A stretch of 64,000 bases of DNA, taken from DASYAN01 sp963727755 (GTDB lineage: Bacteria > Chloroflexota > Ktedonobacteria > Ktedonobacterales > Ktedonobacteraceae). The stretch covers positions 124,001-188,000 of the forward strand of contig CAVSHN010000015.1 of NCBI GenBank assembly GCA_963727755.1, written 5' to 3'. Shown here piece by piece: positions 40,097 through 49,831 of the stretch; position 1 is the stretch's first letter, and every line of letters begins with the position of its first letter. The notes beneath the pieces are model-generated. The model saw nothing but the letters and a program-made list of their open reading frames with translations. It was not told the origin of the DNA and searched no databases. Position numbers and translations under genes: made by a program.

Positions 40097-42307
40097 ATGG
40101 CAATACAGGAACAGTTCTGTGAAAATTGTGGAGCAGTAAATACATCTGTAGCTCGCTTCTGTCAGCATTGTTCTGTCTCACTCCCTTTTCAGCAGATAAA
40201 CGAAACATTACCAGCGCAGAAATTGATCAATGGTCGCTATCAACTAGAAGTGCGTGTTGGTCAAGGTGGAATGGGTGCTGTTTACAAAGCTCTTGATACT
40301 CGCTTCAATAATCGCCCGATTGCCGTGAAGGAGATGAGCCGAACAGGTCTTTCTGCCTTGCAAATCCAAGAGGCTGAAGAAGCATTTGAGCGTGAGTCAC
40401 GTATCCTAGCTGATCTATTGCATCCCAACCTACCACGTATCTACGACCACTTCACCGAGAATGAGCGCTCCTATCTGGTAATGGATTTTATTGAGGGGCG
40501 GACCCTAGAGGATTACCTAGAGAAAGCCAATGGCCGTCCATTGCCCCTGGATCAGGTTGTGGAGTGGGCTGAGCAAATCTGTGATGTATTGAGCTATTTG
40601 CATAATCATCAGCCACCTATCATCTTTCGTGATCTCAAGCCTTCTAATGTGATGATTAGCGAGAGCGGCCACATCTACTTGATTGATTTTGGCATTGCCC
40701 GTATGTTCAAACCTGGTCAATCCCATGATACAATCGCTCTTGGTTCCCCCGGTTTTGCGGCCCCCGAACAGTATGGGAAGGCCCAGAGTAGTCCACGCTC
40801 TGATATCTATAGTCTGGGAGCTTTGCTCCACTGTCTACTCACGGGGGTTGATCCAAGTGAACAGCCATTTTTCTTCAAACCTGCATCTCAATTGAATCCT
40901 GCCGTTCCCTTAAATTTGGAGCAGTTACTCCAGCAAATGTTGGAGATGGATGCACAAAAACGGCCTGCCAGTGCCCAGGATGTCCTGAAGGTTTTGCGCC
41001 AAACACGGCAGGATCGCCTTAGTGGGACAGTATCCCTGCCTGTCACGATTATCCAGTCTGTACCCCAAGCGGTCGATGCAACAAGCTCTCTTCTACAAGA
41101 TGCCTACCGATTCTACACGCAGCGGCGGCTACCCGATGCACTTGACGTCTATGATCGTATCTTGCAGGTCGATAGTAGGAACCAGCTAGCTTGGCAGGGG
41201 CGTGGTTTAACGCTGGCGCAGCAAGGAAGGCATAAAGAGGCGCTTGAGTCATTTGAGCGGGCCTTAAAGATCAAACCCAATCTAGTAACTTCTCTGACTG
41301 GCAAGGGGGTTGCGCTCAACAGGCTTCGTCGGAATAAAGAAGCACTTGAGGCATTTGACCAAGCGATTCTCTTAGAACAGGATAACGTGCTTGCCTGGGA
41401 TGGCAAGGGTGCTGCTCAGAGCGCCCTTGGACTGTTAGAACCGGCTCTGACATCCTTTGATGTCGCGCTGCACTATGATCCATTGATGGCTCAAGCGTGG
41501 GGGAATAAAGGTATCGTCTTGCGCCACTTGCGTCGTTATCCAGAGGCTCTCCGTGCCTTTGAAGAAGCTCTGTTGTTAGATACCCATGCTGTTGCATATT
41601 GGAGTGGGAAGGGGCAGGTCTTGAGCGAAATGGGACATTTCCCTGAGGCCAGACGGGCATATAAGGAAGCATTACAGATTGACTCCCATTATGCTCCCAC
41701 CTATTGTGGTCTTGGAGATATTCTCTATGGGCAGAATGAACTGAAAGAGGCTCTCGATCACTATGAACATGCATTGAAGTGTGATAAACGCTTTGCAAAG
41801 GCCTGGGAGAAACGGGCCATTGTCCTGGCCGATCTGGGCCGATTTAATAAAGCGTTGGAGTCATACAATGAGTCATTGCGGCTGGACCCACAGAATATTG
41901 CTGCGTGGAATGGCAAGGCGAGCACATTATGTAACCAGGGGCGCTATCAGGAGGCTCTTGATGCCTATAATCGGGCCTTAGTAATCAATTCGAATGCGGC
42001 CCAGGCATGGAATGGGAAAGGCAATGCATTCTATCACCTAGAGAACTACGAATTGGCCCTCGATGCTTATGAGCGGGCCTTACGCCTCAATCCCAGGATG
42101 GCCTCAGCCCAACATAACAAATCCTTGGTGCTCAAGCACCTTGAGCGCTATGATGAGGCCTTGGCGGCAGCTGAGCATGCTATTCGTTTGGCTCCCCAAG
42201 ATCCTGATAATTGGCAACGCAAGGCCGAGGCTCTCAAAAAGTTGCGCCGCAAGCGCGAGGCCCGCGCCGCCGAAGATGAAGTGGCAAGACTGCGGGGAGA
42301 AATATAG
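40097..42307 (+). CDS. zinc-ribbon Ser/Thr protein kinase with TPR repeats
   Basis: 736 residues. Zinc ribbon CENCGAVNTSVARFCQHCS (8-26); kinase domain about 45-305 with GQGGMGAVYKALD (P-loop), IAVKEM (Lys), LIDFGIARMF (DFG) and PGFAAPEQY. The catalytic loop reads IFRDLKPSNVM: the usual HRD is FRD, but Asp, Lys and Asn are kept, so activity is likely. About eleven TPR-like units of 34 residues follow (EALESFERALKIKPN, EALDHYEHALKCDKR) to the C-terminus. No transmembrane helix, so a cytoplasmic Hanks-type kinase whose TPRs recruit partners. Five bases after ksgA. Confidence 0.92.
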   Translation: MAIQEQFCENCGAVNTSVARFCQHCSVSLPFQQINETLPAQKLINGRYQLEVRVGQGGMGAVYKALDTRFNNRPIAVKEMSRTGLSALQIQEAEEAFERESRILADLLHPNLPRIYDHFTENERSYLVMDFIEGRTLEDYLEKANGRPLPLDQVVEWAEQICDVLSYLHNHQPPIIFRDLKPSNVMISESGHIYLIDFGIARMFKPGQSHDTIALGSPGFAAPEQYGKAQSSPRSDIYSLGALLHCLLTGVDPSEQPFFFKPASQLNPAVPLNLEQLLQQMLEMDAQKRPASAQDVLKVLRQTRQDRLSGTVSLPVTIIQSVPQAVDATSSLLQDAYRFYTQRRLPDALDVYDRILQVDSRNQLAWQGRGLTLAQQGRHKEALESFERALKIKPNLVTSLTGKGVALNRLRRNKEALEAFDQAILLEQDNVLAWDGKGAAQSALGLLEPALTSFDVALHYDPLMAQAWGNKGIVLRHLRRYPEALRAFEEALLLDTHAVAYWSGKGQVLSEMGHFPEARRAYKEALQIDSHYAPTYCGLGDILYGQNELKEALDHYEHALKCDKRFAKAWEKRAIVLADLGRFNKALESYNESLRLDPQNIAAWNGKASTLCNQGRYQEALDAYNRALVINSNAAQAWNGKGNAFYHLENYELALDAYERALRLNPRMASAQHNKSLVLKHLERYDEALAAAEHAIRLAPQDPDNWQRKAEALKKLRRKREARAAEDEVARLRGEI

Positions 42308-42321
42308 GAATTGTGTAGAAC

Positions 42322-42462
42322 GGGCGCGATAAATCGGGCCCCTACCTTTTCTCGCAATGAATTGCGATTGTAAGGGGGGCATATCATTCATTTTGTATGA
42401 CGCCTGCGATACATGATACGCAATTTATTGCCTGTTTTGTAGGGGCCCGATTTATCGCGCCC
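42322..42462. repeat. 141-bp MITE-like element with perfect 24-bp inverted ends (family P2)
   Basis: Left arm 42322-42345 starts GGGCGCGATAAATCGGG; right arm 42439-42462 is its exact reverse complement. Between convergent kinase and PRC genes. The right end supplies the TAA stop (GCGCGATAA) of the PRC protein. A partial copy of its right half lies inside cobN at 53475-53524. Confidence 0.85.
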
Positions 42463-42949
42463 GCCATACCCTGGCAAGCTTATCGTCGATGACGACAGCC
42501 TCATCCTCGTAACGTGCGATCGCGTCAGCTGTCAAGCCACGGCTCTGGCGCTTGAAGGACCCATTGGACACCTCAAGACCTGCAACACGCATCGCTACGA
42601 TTGGCTCGACACCCAGCAGCACATCCTTGACGGTCCCTATTTCGTTGCCCTTCTCACTGACAACCTTGCGTGCGATCAAACTGTGGCCCTGTGAGCAGCC
42701 TGGCACAGCTTTTGTCAACATCTGCGCATTAGGAATAGTGATACGATCATCCTCGATCGACTTAATGCCTGTAACGGGCAATGTGTAGTCGCCATTGACG
42801 CGTGTGTGTACACGTAGTGCATAAACAGCATTTGTTCCTTCCTTAAAAAGGAAATCTGTCACATTGCCTATAATCTTGCCTTCGCTGGGCACAACGACTT
42901 TCAGTTCTTGCAATTCCGACCATTTGCGCACGGTCTTATTGTTCTCCAT
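42452..42949 (-). CDS. PRC-barrel domain protein
   Basis: 165 residues with two PRC-barrel-like halves: residues about 10-75 (LKVVVPSEGKIIGNVTDFLF, VTGIKSIEDDRITI) and about 85-160 (IARKVVSEKGNEIGTVKDVL, GLTADAIARYEDEAVVID). PRC barrels occur in RimM, photosynthetic reaction centre H subunit and many stand-alone bacterial proteins that bind other proteins or RNA. GGGAG precedes ATG 42949. The last residues (WRAR, stop) are encoded by the end of a mobile repeat, so the native C-terminus may have been slightly different. Confidence 0.8.
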   Translation of the reverse strand: MENNKTVRKWSELQELKVVVPSEGKIIGNVTDFLFKEGTNAVYALRVHTRVNGDYTLPVTGIKSIEDDRITIPNAQMLTKAVPGCSQGHSLIARKVVSEKGNEIGTVKDVLLGVEPIVAMRVAGLEVSNGSFKRQSRGLTADAIARYEDEAVVIDDKLARVWRAR

Positions 42950-43047
42950 CTAAAAAACTCCCAATAAAATAGATCATGCCAAGGTGGGACTCGCTGTAAG
43001 TCCCAGCATTATCCTAATAATTATTCTGATGATTTTGTTGAGGACAT

Positions 43048-43263
43048 CACTCTTGGCAGTGGTTCGACTCCCAGCGCTTTGGCGGCGGATAGACGTATCG
43101 GGCAATTGTCGTTGACACCCAGCCGATACAGTAGCCGAGAAAGACCAACAGGATGGGCTGCGCACCCTCTCTGCCCCTGATCATCTGTGTGAGTATGAGA
43201 ACGATCGCCCATGCGATGGCAAGGCCAGTGCTGTAGATCCAATAGTTTCTGAATTCGAAGCAT
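43048..43263 (-). pseudogene. small two-helix membrane protein, frameshift just after the start
   Basis: ATG 43263 has GGGGA at good spacing but opens a frame without family resemblance. One base shift after four codons (CGAATTCAG read as CGATTCAG) gives a product of about 71 residues: NYWIYSTGLAIAWAIVLILT is a transmembrane helix, ILLVFLGYCIGWVSTTIARY a second, and YPPPKRWESNHCQE the tail. This is a far more protein-like translation than either open frame. Family unknown. Confidence 0.45.
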
Positions 43264-43614
43264 CTTATTCCCCTGTTCCTTCTGAAAGAAGCCTCTCGAA
43301 CGAGTGGGTCCTCACTACACGGAAAGAGCTAACAAGACTATGAGCAATCTATAGAACACATCTTTTCCGTATGATAGCATAGTTGCAAAAATCTAGCCAA
43401 TCTTGGAATTTTGGGAACCAGCCGAGGAGAAGAGGGCAGGATCTTAACAGTTAAAACGCGAGTAGCATGAGGGATGAGGGCCTCAGCCTCTCTTATTTCA
43501 TAGCTTGTGAATTGTGCCGTTTTTCTCATCCCATGCATCGTGTATGACGCAGCAGGAGAGGTTTTTCTCTCAGTATTCACAGACTCTGGGTGTTGGACGA
43601 ACCGAGGGGCAACA

Positions 43615-43648
43615 GCTCGGCTACAAGTAGCTAAGAGCTATTGCCCCT
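43615..43648 (+). terminator. strong hairpin with T-tract
   Basis: AGGGGCAA-x-AGCTC-x-GCTAC / GTAGC-xx-GAGCT-x-TTGCCCCT followed by GTTTTG. No plus-strand gene is recognised upstream in 43264-43614, so it may end a small RNA or a transcript from an unseen promoter. Confidence 0.5.
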
Positions 43649-43727
43649 GTTTTGAGGCTTATCAGAAACCTACATTCTGCAGGTTACTTATTGGCCGCTT
43701 GGGAATTCCAATGTACCACTCTAATGG

Positions 43728-44858
43728 TTAATGGTCGTTTGATCCTGGCAAGGAATTGTTAAATGTAGCTTTGACAGTTGGATCAATTCCCGCAATTTCC
43801 GTGGATGCAGTGCTAAGTGAATTTTTGTATACCTTATTGTGATCAAGTAGATTATCGTACAAATTCGTTGGTCCATTCTTTGAGCTTGATGAGCTTGATG
43901 AAGTTGACGAGACTGGCGAACTTGATGGATTTGATCTACCATGTACACTATGTATCGACGTGGGAGTTTGTGGCATTACTACTGGCAGGTAAGTTTGTGG
44001 CATTGCTGGCGATGAAGTCGACAGTCCTACTGGCGACGGGGTAGGTTGCACAGCCGTCAACGAACCAGTACCAGGAACATCGCTCTGGAAAGAGGTCACA
44101 GTCGCAGTACCGCTTTGCGTCAAGGATTGCATACCGGCATAACCGGAGGTCAGGGAACTATCGTCAGTTGTCGCCATCCAGCTACTGGGCTCAGAGCCAG
44201 CAGAGGCCAAGACAAAGCCCCAGACATTGGTGGCCAAGGTTGAACCCACCGCACGGAAATGCAAGGCATAGACGGTATTAGCGCTAGCGGTAAATGGCAC
44301 ACTGGCGAGAGTGGAAACCACACCGTTGACGTCTTTCTGGATGAACAAGTTGGAACCATCGATACCTGCTTTGTACCAGTTGTTATCATCGGTCCAACGC
44401 AGCACATCGCTGAAGTTGCTATTGGTAAAGGAGCTGATCGAGCCAGTGGCATACACCTCAGCATCGGATGCTTGTGAGCCTAACACGGCGCTATAAGAGG
44501 TATTACCAGTCTTGGAAATGAGTCCAGTGTTGTCTGCAATCGAGAAAACCTTATTGGTATTGGCATCACCGCTCCAAGTTAGCCCATCGGAGGCCGTACC
44601 CCAGAATGTTTGATTGGCCCTCTGGAACGTGTCTTGACCCAGCACTGTGCTAGGAGTACGTACTACTTCTGCTGATACCCCAGCTGGTGGAACTGCATCT
44701 GATGATGGTCCCCCCCCCTTTGGTGTGCTCGGGGTGAACTTAATTGTTGGGGTTGCCATGACGGCAGAGACTGCAAATAGGCCAACAATTAACAGTAACG
44801 AGGACAAACTGCCAAAGGTAATCAGACGACTACACTTTCTGATGTCAGGATGTTTCAT
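43728..44858 (-). CDS. secreted LamG/concanavalin-like protein with Ser/Pro-rich tail
   Basis: 376 residues. Signal peptide or anchor LITFGSLSSLLLIVGLFAVS (about 12-34). A beta-sandwich domain spans about 70-260: DTFQRANQTFWGTASDGLTW at its start, WTDDNNWYKAGIDGSNLFIQ, YALHFRAVGSTL, and GYAGMQSLTQSGTATVTSFQ at its end. This pattern resembles LamG/jelly-roll sugar- or protein-binding modules. The tail (about 265-376) is Pro/Ser/Thr-rich with a run of Ser (STSSSSSSSKNG). Function at the cell surface inferred; ligand unknown. Confidence 0.7.
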   Translation of the reverse strand: MKHPDIRKCSRLITFGSLSSLLLIVGLFAVSAVMATPTIKFTPSTPKGGGPSSDAVPPAGVSAEVVRTPSTVLGQDTFQRANQTFWGTASDGLTWSGDANTNKVFSIADNTGLISKTGNTSYSAVLGSQASDAEVYATGSISSFTNSNFSDVLRWTDDNNWYKAGIDGSNLFIQKDVNGVVSTLASVPFTASANTVYALHFRAVGSTLATNVWGFVLASAGSEPSSWMATTDDSSLTSGYAGMQSLTQSGTATVTSFQSDVPGTGSLTAVQPTPSPVGLSTSSPAMPQTYLPVVMPQTPTSIHSVHGRSNPSSSPVSSTSSSSSSSKNGPTNLYDNLLDHNKVYKNSLSTASTEIAGIDPTVKATFNNSLPGSNDH

Positions 44859-45121
44859 TACAATTCCCTATGGTACCTTTCTATAGATAAATACTTTTCC
44901 CTAATGCTACGCTACTACTAGAAGCGCTACTGTTAGGGTTTTTTACCAGAAGAATGCCGCAGACTACTCTTCTGACATTCTCTTTTCGCACTATACGCAA
45001 TGCTTATTAACTAGTCAATAGCATTAGTACTCATTGACTAATCAAATTTGCCGATGGGCCATTATCAAATTCGTGTAGATGCTAATGGTAGTATTAGAGA
45101 GCATGATAGACTTCACCGCAA

Positions 45122-47180
45122 TCACGCTTTGTTCTTGTCGATCTTCCACACTCTTGCATCTTGATAGGTAACGGTTGTCACATTGTCGTCAGCATACGCA
45201 AGGAGGCCAATGTTCCCCCCACTGTAACTGCTGTCACTAGCACTAACAATTTTCTGACTGTTGACGTACAAATCAAATTCACTGCCATTGGCTACGACGG
45301 CGATCAAATTTGACTGGTTTCCCTGATGGATTGCCAAAGAACTGCTATATGCCAAAGGTTTTGTGTTACTAGCAGCACTATGTGGATCATTCTTGTAAAA
45401 GCGGTAATATCCATTTTGACATACTATGAAAAAGTAATACTCGCCAGTATAACTATCATATCGTATCGTCATGCCTCCACAATTTCCCTGGTTGATCGTC
45501 ATCTTCACCTCAAATGCAAAGTTACTGTACGAATTATTCTCGTAACAGGGATATAACTTGTTCAATGGCGATTGACTGATCTGGTAGGCATCATGGACAA
45601 ATTGGCACGCGCCTCCGAAGTCTTTATCTGACTGTTCCTGCCATTGGTTAGGCCCGCTGAGCAAGTCTAAGAGGGCCAACGTGCCCGCTGGTGGATAGAG
45701 ATCAGGATTCTCTGCTCTGACTGTTGCAATTGCCTGATGAACCTTCGCAGTTGCCGTCGCATTAGTGCTATTAGTCACAGTCGTGTTATGAGTCAACATG
45801 GTTGTCAGCACACCACTAATGATAAGCAATAAGGCCACAGTTACCAGCAGAGCAGCCATATGTTGCCTCAATGGCTTGTTGCGATGACCAACCACAGTGT
45901 CCAACCGCTTGGCTTCTGATGAGTATGACGCTTGCGCAGGTAGCGTCATTTCTCGTGTTGGTGGGGGCACAACTGTTTCACCCATGAACCTATTTGCATC
46001 GGTGGTTGGAGATCGCCGCTGGTCAGATTGATCACTGACAGGCTCCGTGGGGGATATTGGTCTGGCCGATCTCACCGTTGGCTCGTTTTGCTCATCAACC
46101 TCAACAGGCGCAGGCAAACGATCAGTCTGAAGCGTGCTAAGAGTTAGCTGCAAGCAACCACGCGGGCCACCGTCATAGTAAGGCAGGCCTTGATCTGGCA
46201 AACGCAACTCCTGTCCATGCTGCGCACGGGGAGGAATTATCACTGTCCTCTGTTGTTTGTCAGGTAGGATGATCCGTATAGCTCATACCTTGCAGTGCCT
46301 CTGCAGCAGTGATCGTCAGCGTAGCCCTCGCGTCGACATAACTTATGGCCTGTTGCAGTGCCATAGCAAAGTGTCTAATCGTAGGGAAACGCTCATTAGC
46401 CTGCTTGGCTAAGGCACGCAGGATGACTTGATCGATGGCAGGTGAGAGGCTCGCGTTGATGTGACTAGGAGTTTCGGGTGTGATCGTCAAATGCTGAAAC
46501 ATCATCTGCTCGGAGCGTCCTTGGAAGGGCAGTTGACCGGTCAAGAGTTGATAGGTCATCATGGCCAAAGCATACTGATCGGTAGCGGCCACCACATCAC
46601 TGCTCCACTGTTCAGGTGCCATATAAGCGAAGGTACCACGTACGCTCTGGCTGATCGTCGAGGTCGTTGACAAAACTTTGGCGATCCCAAAATCCACCAG
46701 CAACAGGTCTGGATAGGTGGGATGGTCTGCATTAGCACGCACGAGGAAGTTGGCAGGCTTAACATCCCGGTGAATGATGTTGTGATCGTGGGCATGTTGG
46801 AGCGCAGATGCCGCTTGTGCGATCATTTGTCCGATATCTCGGCGATCAGGCAGCGCTGGGCTATGCTTCACCAGCCAATCCCTTAGTGATCCCTCGGCAC
46901 AATAGGGCATCACCATATAGATGATGACCCCATTGGTGTCTGGCTGCTTTCCGAAGTCATAGACACTGAGAATGTGGGGATGATTAAGTTGGGCAATCGC
47001 CTTGATCTCGCGTTGGAAGAGCCGCTCCGCCGCCTGACTCTCAGGATCGCTACGAATGACCTTGATAGCAACCTGACGTGAGATACGTGTATCTTCTGCG
47101 AGATAAACCTCTCCCATGCCACCTTGTCCAATCAGACGCACAAGACGATAGGGCCCTAGCTGTTGACCTGCTAGTATCAT
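45122..47180 (-). pseudogene. receptor-like Ser/Thr kinase with extracellular LamG-like sensor, one frameshift
   Basis: Two adjoining frames form one protein of about 685 residues. The kinase part (47180 to about 46275) has GQGGMGEVYLAEDT, VAIKVIR, HRDVKPANFLV, LLVDFGIAKVL and YMAPEQW. The second frame continues through RIILPDKQQRTVIIPPRAQH-type sequence (a DnaJ-C-like beta segment), a Pro/Thr-rich juxtamembrane region, one transmembrane helix (LLVTVALLLIISGVLTTM) and an external domain like that of the 2553-3551 gene (NQWQEQSDKDFGGACQF, closing TYQDARVWKI). The kinase frame ends SYTDHPT-stop at 46260; reading ATACGGATCATCCTACCT one base over gives IRIILP, so one base is gained or lost near 46275. 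A ligand-sensing kinase is inferred. Confidence 0.75.
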
Positions 47181-47403
47181 GTCATCTCACTCCTATAAAA
47201 TAGTAAGTGAAGTAAACACCTAAAATTCAAATATAGTCATAGTATAGCACAAGCATTGCTGGAGGGAAAGGGCACGCATTCCCTTATTCCCTTTGCAGGG
47301 CTTTTGCGTTTACCCGATGATAGTTACGAAGAGTTGAAAAAGAAAGTCATTTCTGTCGCACTGGGCGTATACAAATTACTCTGATTTTTGCAGCTTCTTT
47401 GGA

Positions 47404-47499
47404 GTGAGCGTGGAAAGCATGGGGGCAAGGAAGATGTCCCTTTTTTCCTCCAAAATGTCCCATTTGTCACTTGAAAATGCCTCATTGATCAGGTATCCT
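47404..47499 (+). promoter_or_regulatory. shared TGTCCC-box promoter module, copy D
   Basis: GAGCGTGGAAAGCATGGGGG, GATGTCCCTTTTTTCCTCC, AAATGTCCCATTTG, then TTGAAA (47471-47476), 17 bases including TCATTGATCAGG, and TATCCT (47494-47499). It lies about 70 bases before the coiled-coil gene. Confidence 0.7.
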
Positions 47500-47567
47500 T
47501 TTTCTTAAGAGCAGTTGCAGTTGGGAATGTGCCAAGAGAGAGGATAAGAAAGGAATAGCTATATAGC

Positions 47568-49831
47568 ATGAAAAACCACATAAAGGATATGGGAGAGTGC
47601 TCAAGAGGTACTCAGAAGCACCGATCATTCTGTAGATCTTACACGCCTGCTTTGCCAGAATAAGGAAAGTAATCAATTAGATAAAAAATCAGGAGAAATG
47701 CGTTTAGATAAACCTGAGGAAAATATAGATGAAATTACAGGAAAAATTTCCACTGAGCTGGATAAAATGAAGTATATCAATTCAATAGAAGATATTGGAT
47801 TGATAAAAGATTTACTGGAGAAAAGCCGTGAGCCGCTTGAGCTAGAAAAGCTTGAAAGCTATTCTCGTTATCTGCGTTCATTAGTGGGGAAGAAAGAGCA
47901 AAAGATATCAAGTATAGAGAAAGGAATAAAAGAAACTTCTAGTAAAGGAGGGGAGAATAAATTAAGGAAAGAACAACTAAAAAGCGAGAAAGATCTCCTG
48001 GAGAGTGATAAATCGCTTCTCAAAAAGGAAATGTATATTTGTAACCAAGAGCGAGGTATCCTCCTGGAAGTGCGGATGCTTTGCTATAATGCGTTTGCGA
48101 AGCATAAGGAGATCCACTACGGGAAGGATTTCCTAGGACAGCTAAGAGCCCTCGGTATGGAGTTTCAACTCCTGAAAGAGCACCGGGAGGTCCTGCGAGA
48201 TTTGCGTGACACTCAGAACAAGCTGAGAAGTTCCGATCTCTCACATGACCAACGTACAAACTTGGAATGCTTTCGTAAGGTACTGCAAGATTACATGGGA
48301 GTTCGGGATGAGCTGGATAATACTAGGTACGATTTGAAACTCCTATCAGAAAAACCAGAAGATCAGCAACAAACCGTCCAGAAGCAAAAATTGAAATGGG
48401 AGAACAAGACTCTAGAAAATCGTTCTCAGGCTCTGAAAAAGTACTCCGAGGTCGTGAAAAAATGGTGGGAAATGCTGCAAACTGCGGATAAGATTAATCA
48501 TGTGCTTAATAATGTTGATCAAGCGAATGAAAATACAGGCTTAGACGATCATAGCGGATTTCTAAAAGAATGCATAAGCCAACTGCAATATAATAAGTTG
48601 CTCATGGGATGCTTTAACGACAAAATACCAGAAAGGTTAAGATACTCTGAAGAGTTATATCACCAAGAGAAGGTTTTTTTGCGTTATCTCTTCTCGTGTT
48701 TTGAAAGGCAATCTTCAACTAGACCTACGAGCGAGGTTAGTCCCGGAACAGCTTGGTGGTGTAAAGAGTTGGAGGAATGTTTTGTACGGCAAGAGCGAAA
48801 GCCTGACGACCTAGTAAGATATGTGATGTTTTTGCAGAAAGGCTTGGATTGCTTAATAGAAATGTATGACCAATATAAAACTGATATAGAAGAACCTACA
48901 GGTCTGGAAAGACCTTTGGATCTTCTGAATAAGTACTCTCAAGTCATGGAATACGGTTGGGCCATGCCGGAGAGGACCTATGAACTAGCAGAAGGTTTGT
49001 ACAGTAAGTATCCGACAAATGACAGGTATAAGTACCGTAAAACATCTTATGACCTTATGCTGATATTTGGTGATGCGCTGCAAGATTTGCTTGGCAATCA
49101 TAACAAACTGAAGCGTCCCGATCTCTTACCGGAAGAGCGTGAATACCTAGAAATCCAGAACTCAATCTGCGAAAAAGCTTGCAAAATTGGAGAAAAGCAG
49201 CAGCAGATTCTACTAGGTAAGCTGAAGAAGCCAGAACCCTTTCACTGGTCCGGTGAGCAAAAAACCTTGTTCAAGATTGCTACAATCCATTTGGATTATC
49301 TCAATGATCTGCAGCAACAGAAAAGCGCAATGTCCAGTGCTTTTGCGCAGAATCCTCAGAACATACAAACCGTGATCCAGCAGTACAGAGACTGGGAAGC
49401 CGCTTCCCAAGAGAGAGAGAAGTGTCTCGACGCTTTGGGAAAGTTTCACGGAATTTCAGCCAAGAGGAGGGCCCCATTCCAGCCAGACTGGGGTCTAAAC
49501 CTATTGGAAGACAACTTGATGTGTCTAGTTAATGACTGCTGCAAGTCTGATAACGATGAGCATTTGCAGAAGGTGAAGAGCAGCAGAGTGAATCTGATCG
49601 AAGTCCTCGACTCTACCCTTAACTCGTCAAAGAATCCTGCAGAGCTGAGAAAAGATCTCGATATGCTCGAAAAAGTTGAGCGAAGAGCTGAGAAAGCTGG
49701 ATAAGATGGATCCAAGCTCACGAGATTATCGCAAAACGCTCCGATCAATAGAAAAGCTAGAAAAGTCTTACTATAAGAGACCGTGCGAAAAAGATCTCAT
49801 TCAGCTTCTAGATCAGTTTTACACGGGGTAA
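47568..49831 (+). pseudogene. large coiled-coil hypothetical protein, frameshifts at both ends
   Basis: The main open frame (47698-49704) encodes 668 residues rich in charged heptad-like helices (LEKLESYSRYLRSLVGKKEQ, LRDTQNKLRSSDLSHDQRTN) with no known catalytic motif. Upstream, ATG 47568 (with AGGAA) opens MKNHIKDMGE and one base shift near 47587 links it to SAQEVLRSTDHSVDLTRLLC in frame with the main part. Downstream, one extra A in the GAAAAAG run near 49675 ends the frame; the next frame continues LSEELRKLDKMDPSSRDYRK to QLLDQFYTG and stops at 49829. The full product is about 753 residues. It sits behind the shared TGTCCC-box promoter module. Function unknown. Confidence 0.6.

Noticed and set aside
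43021..43263. 80-residue ORF MLRIQKLLDLQHWPCHRM...
   Set aside because: Its translation is not protein-like, while a one-base shift yields a clear two-helix membrane protein; listed instead as a frameshifted gene.
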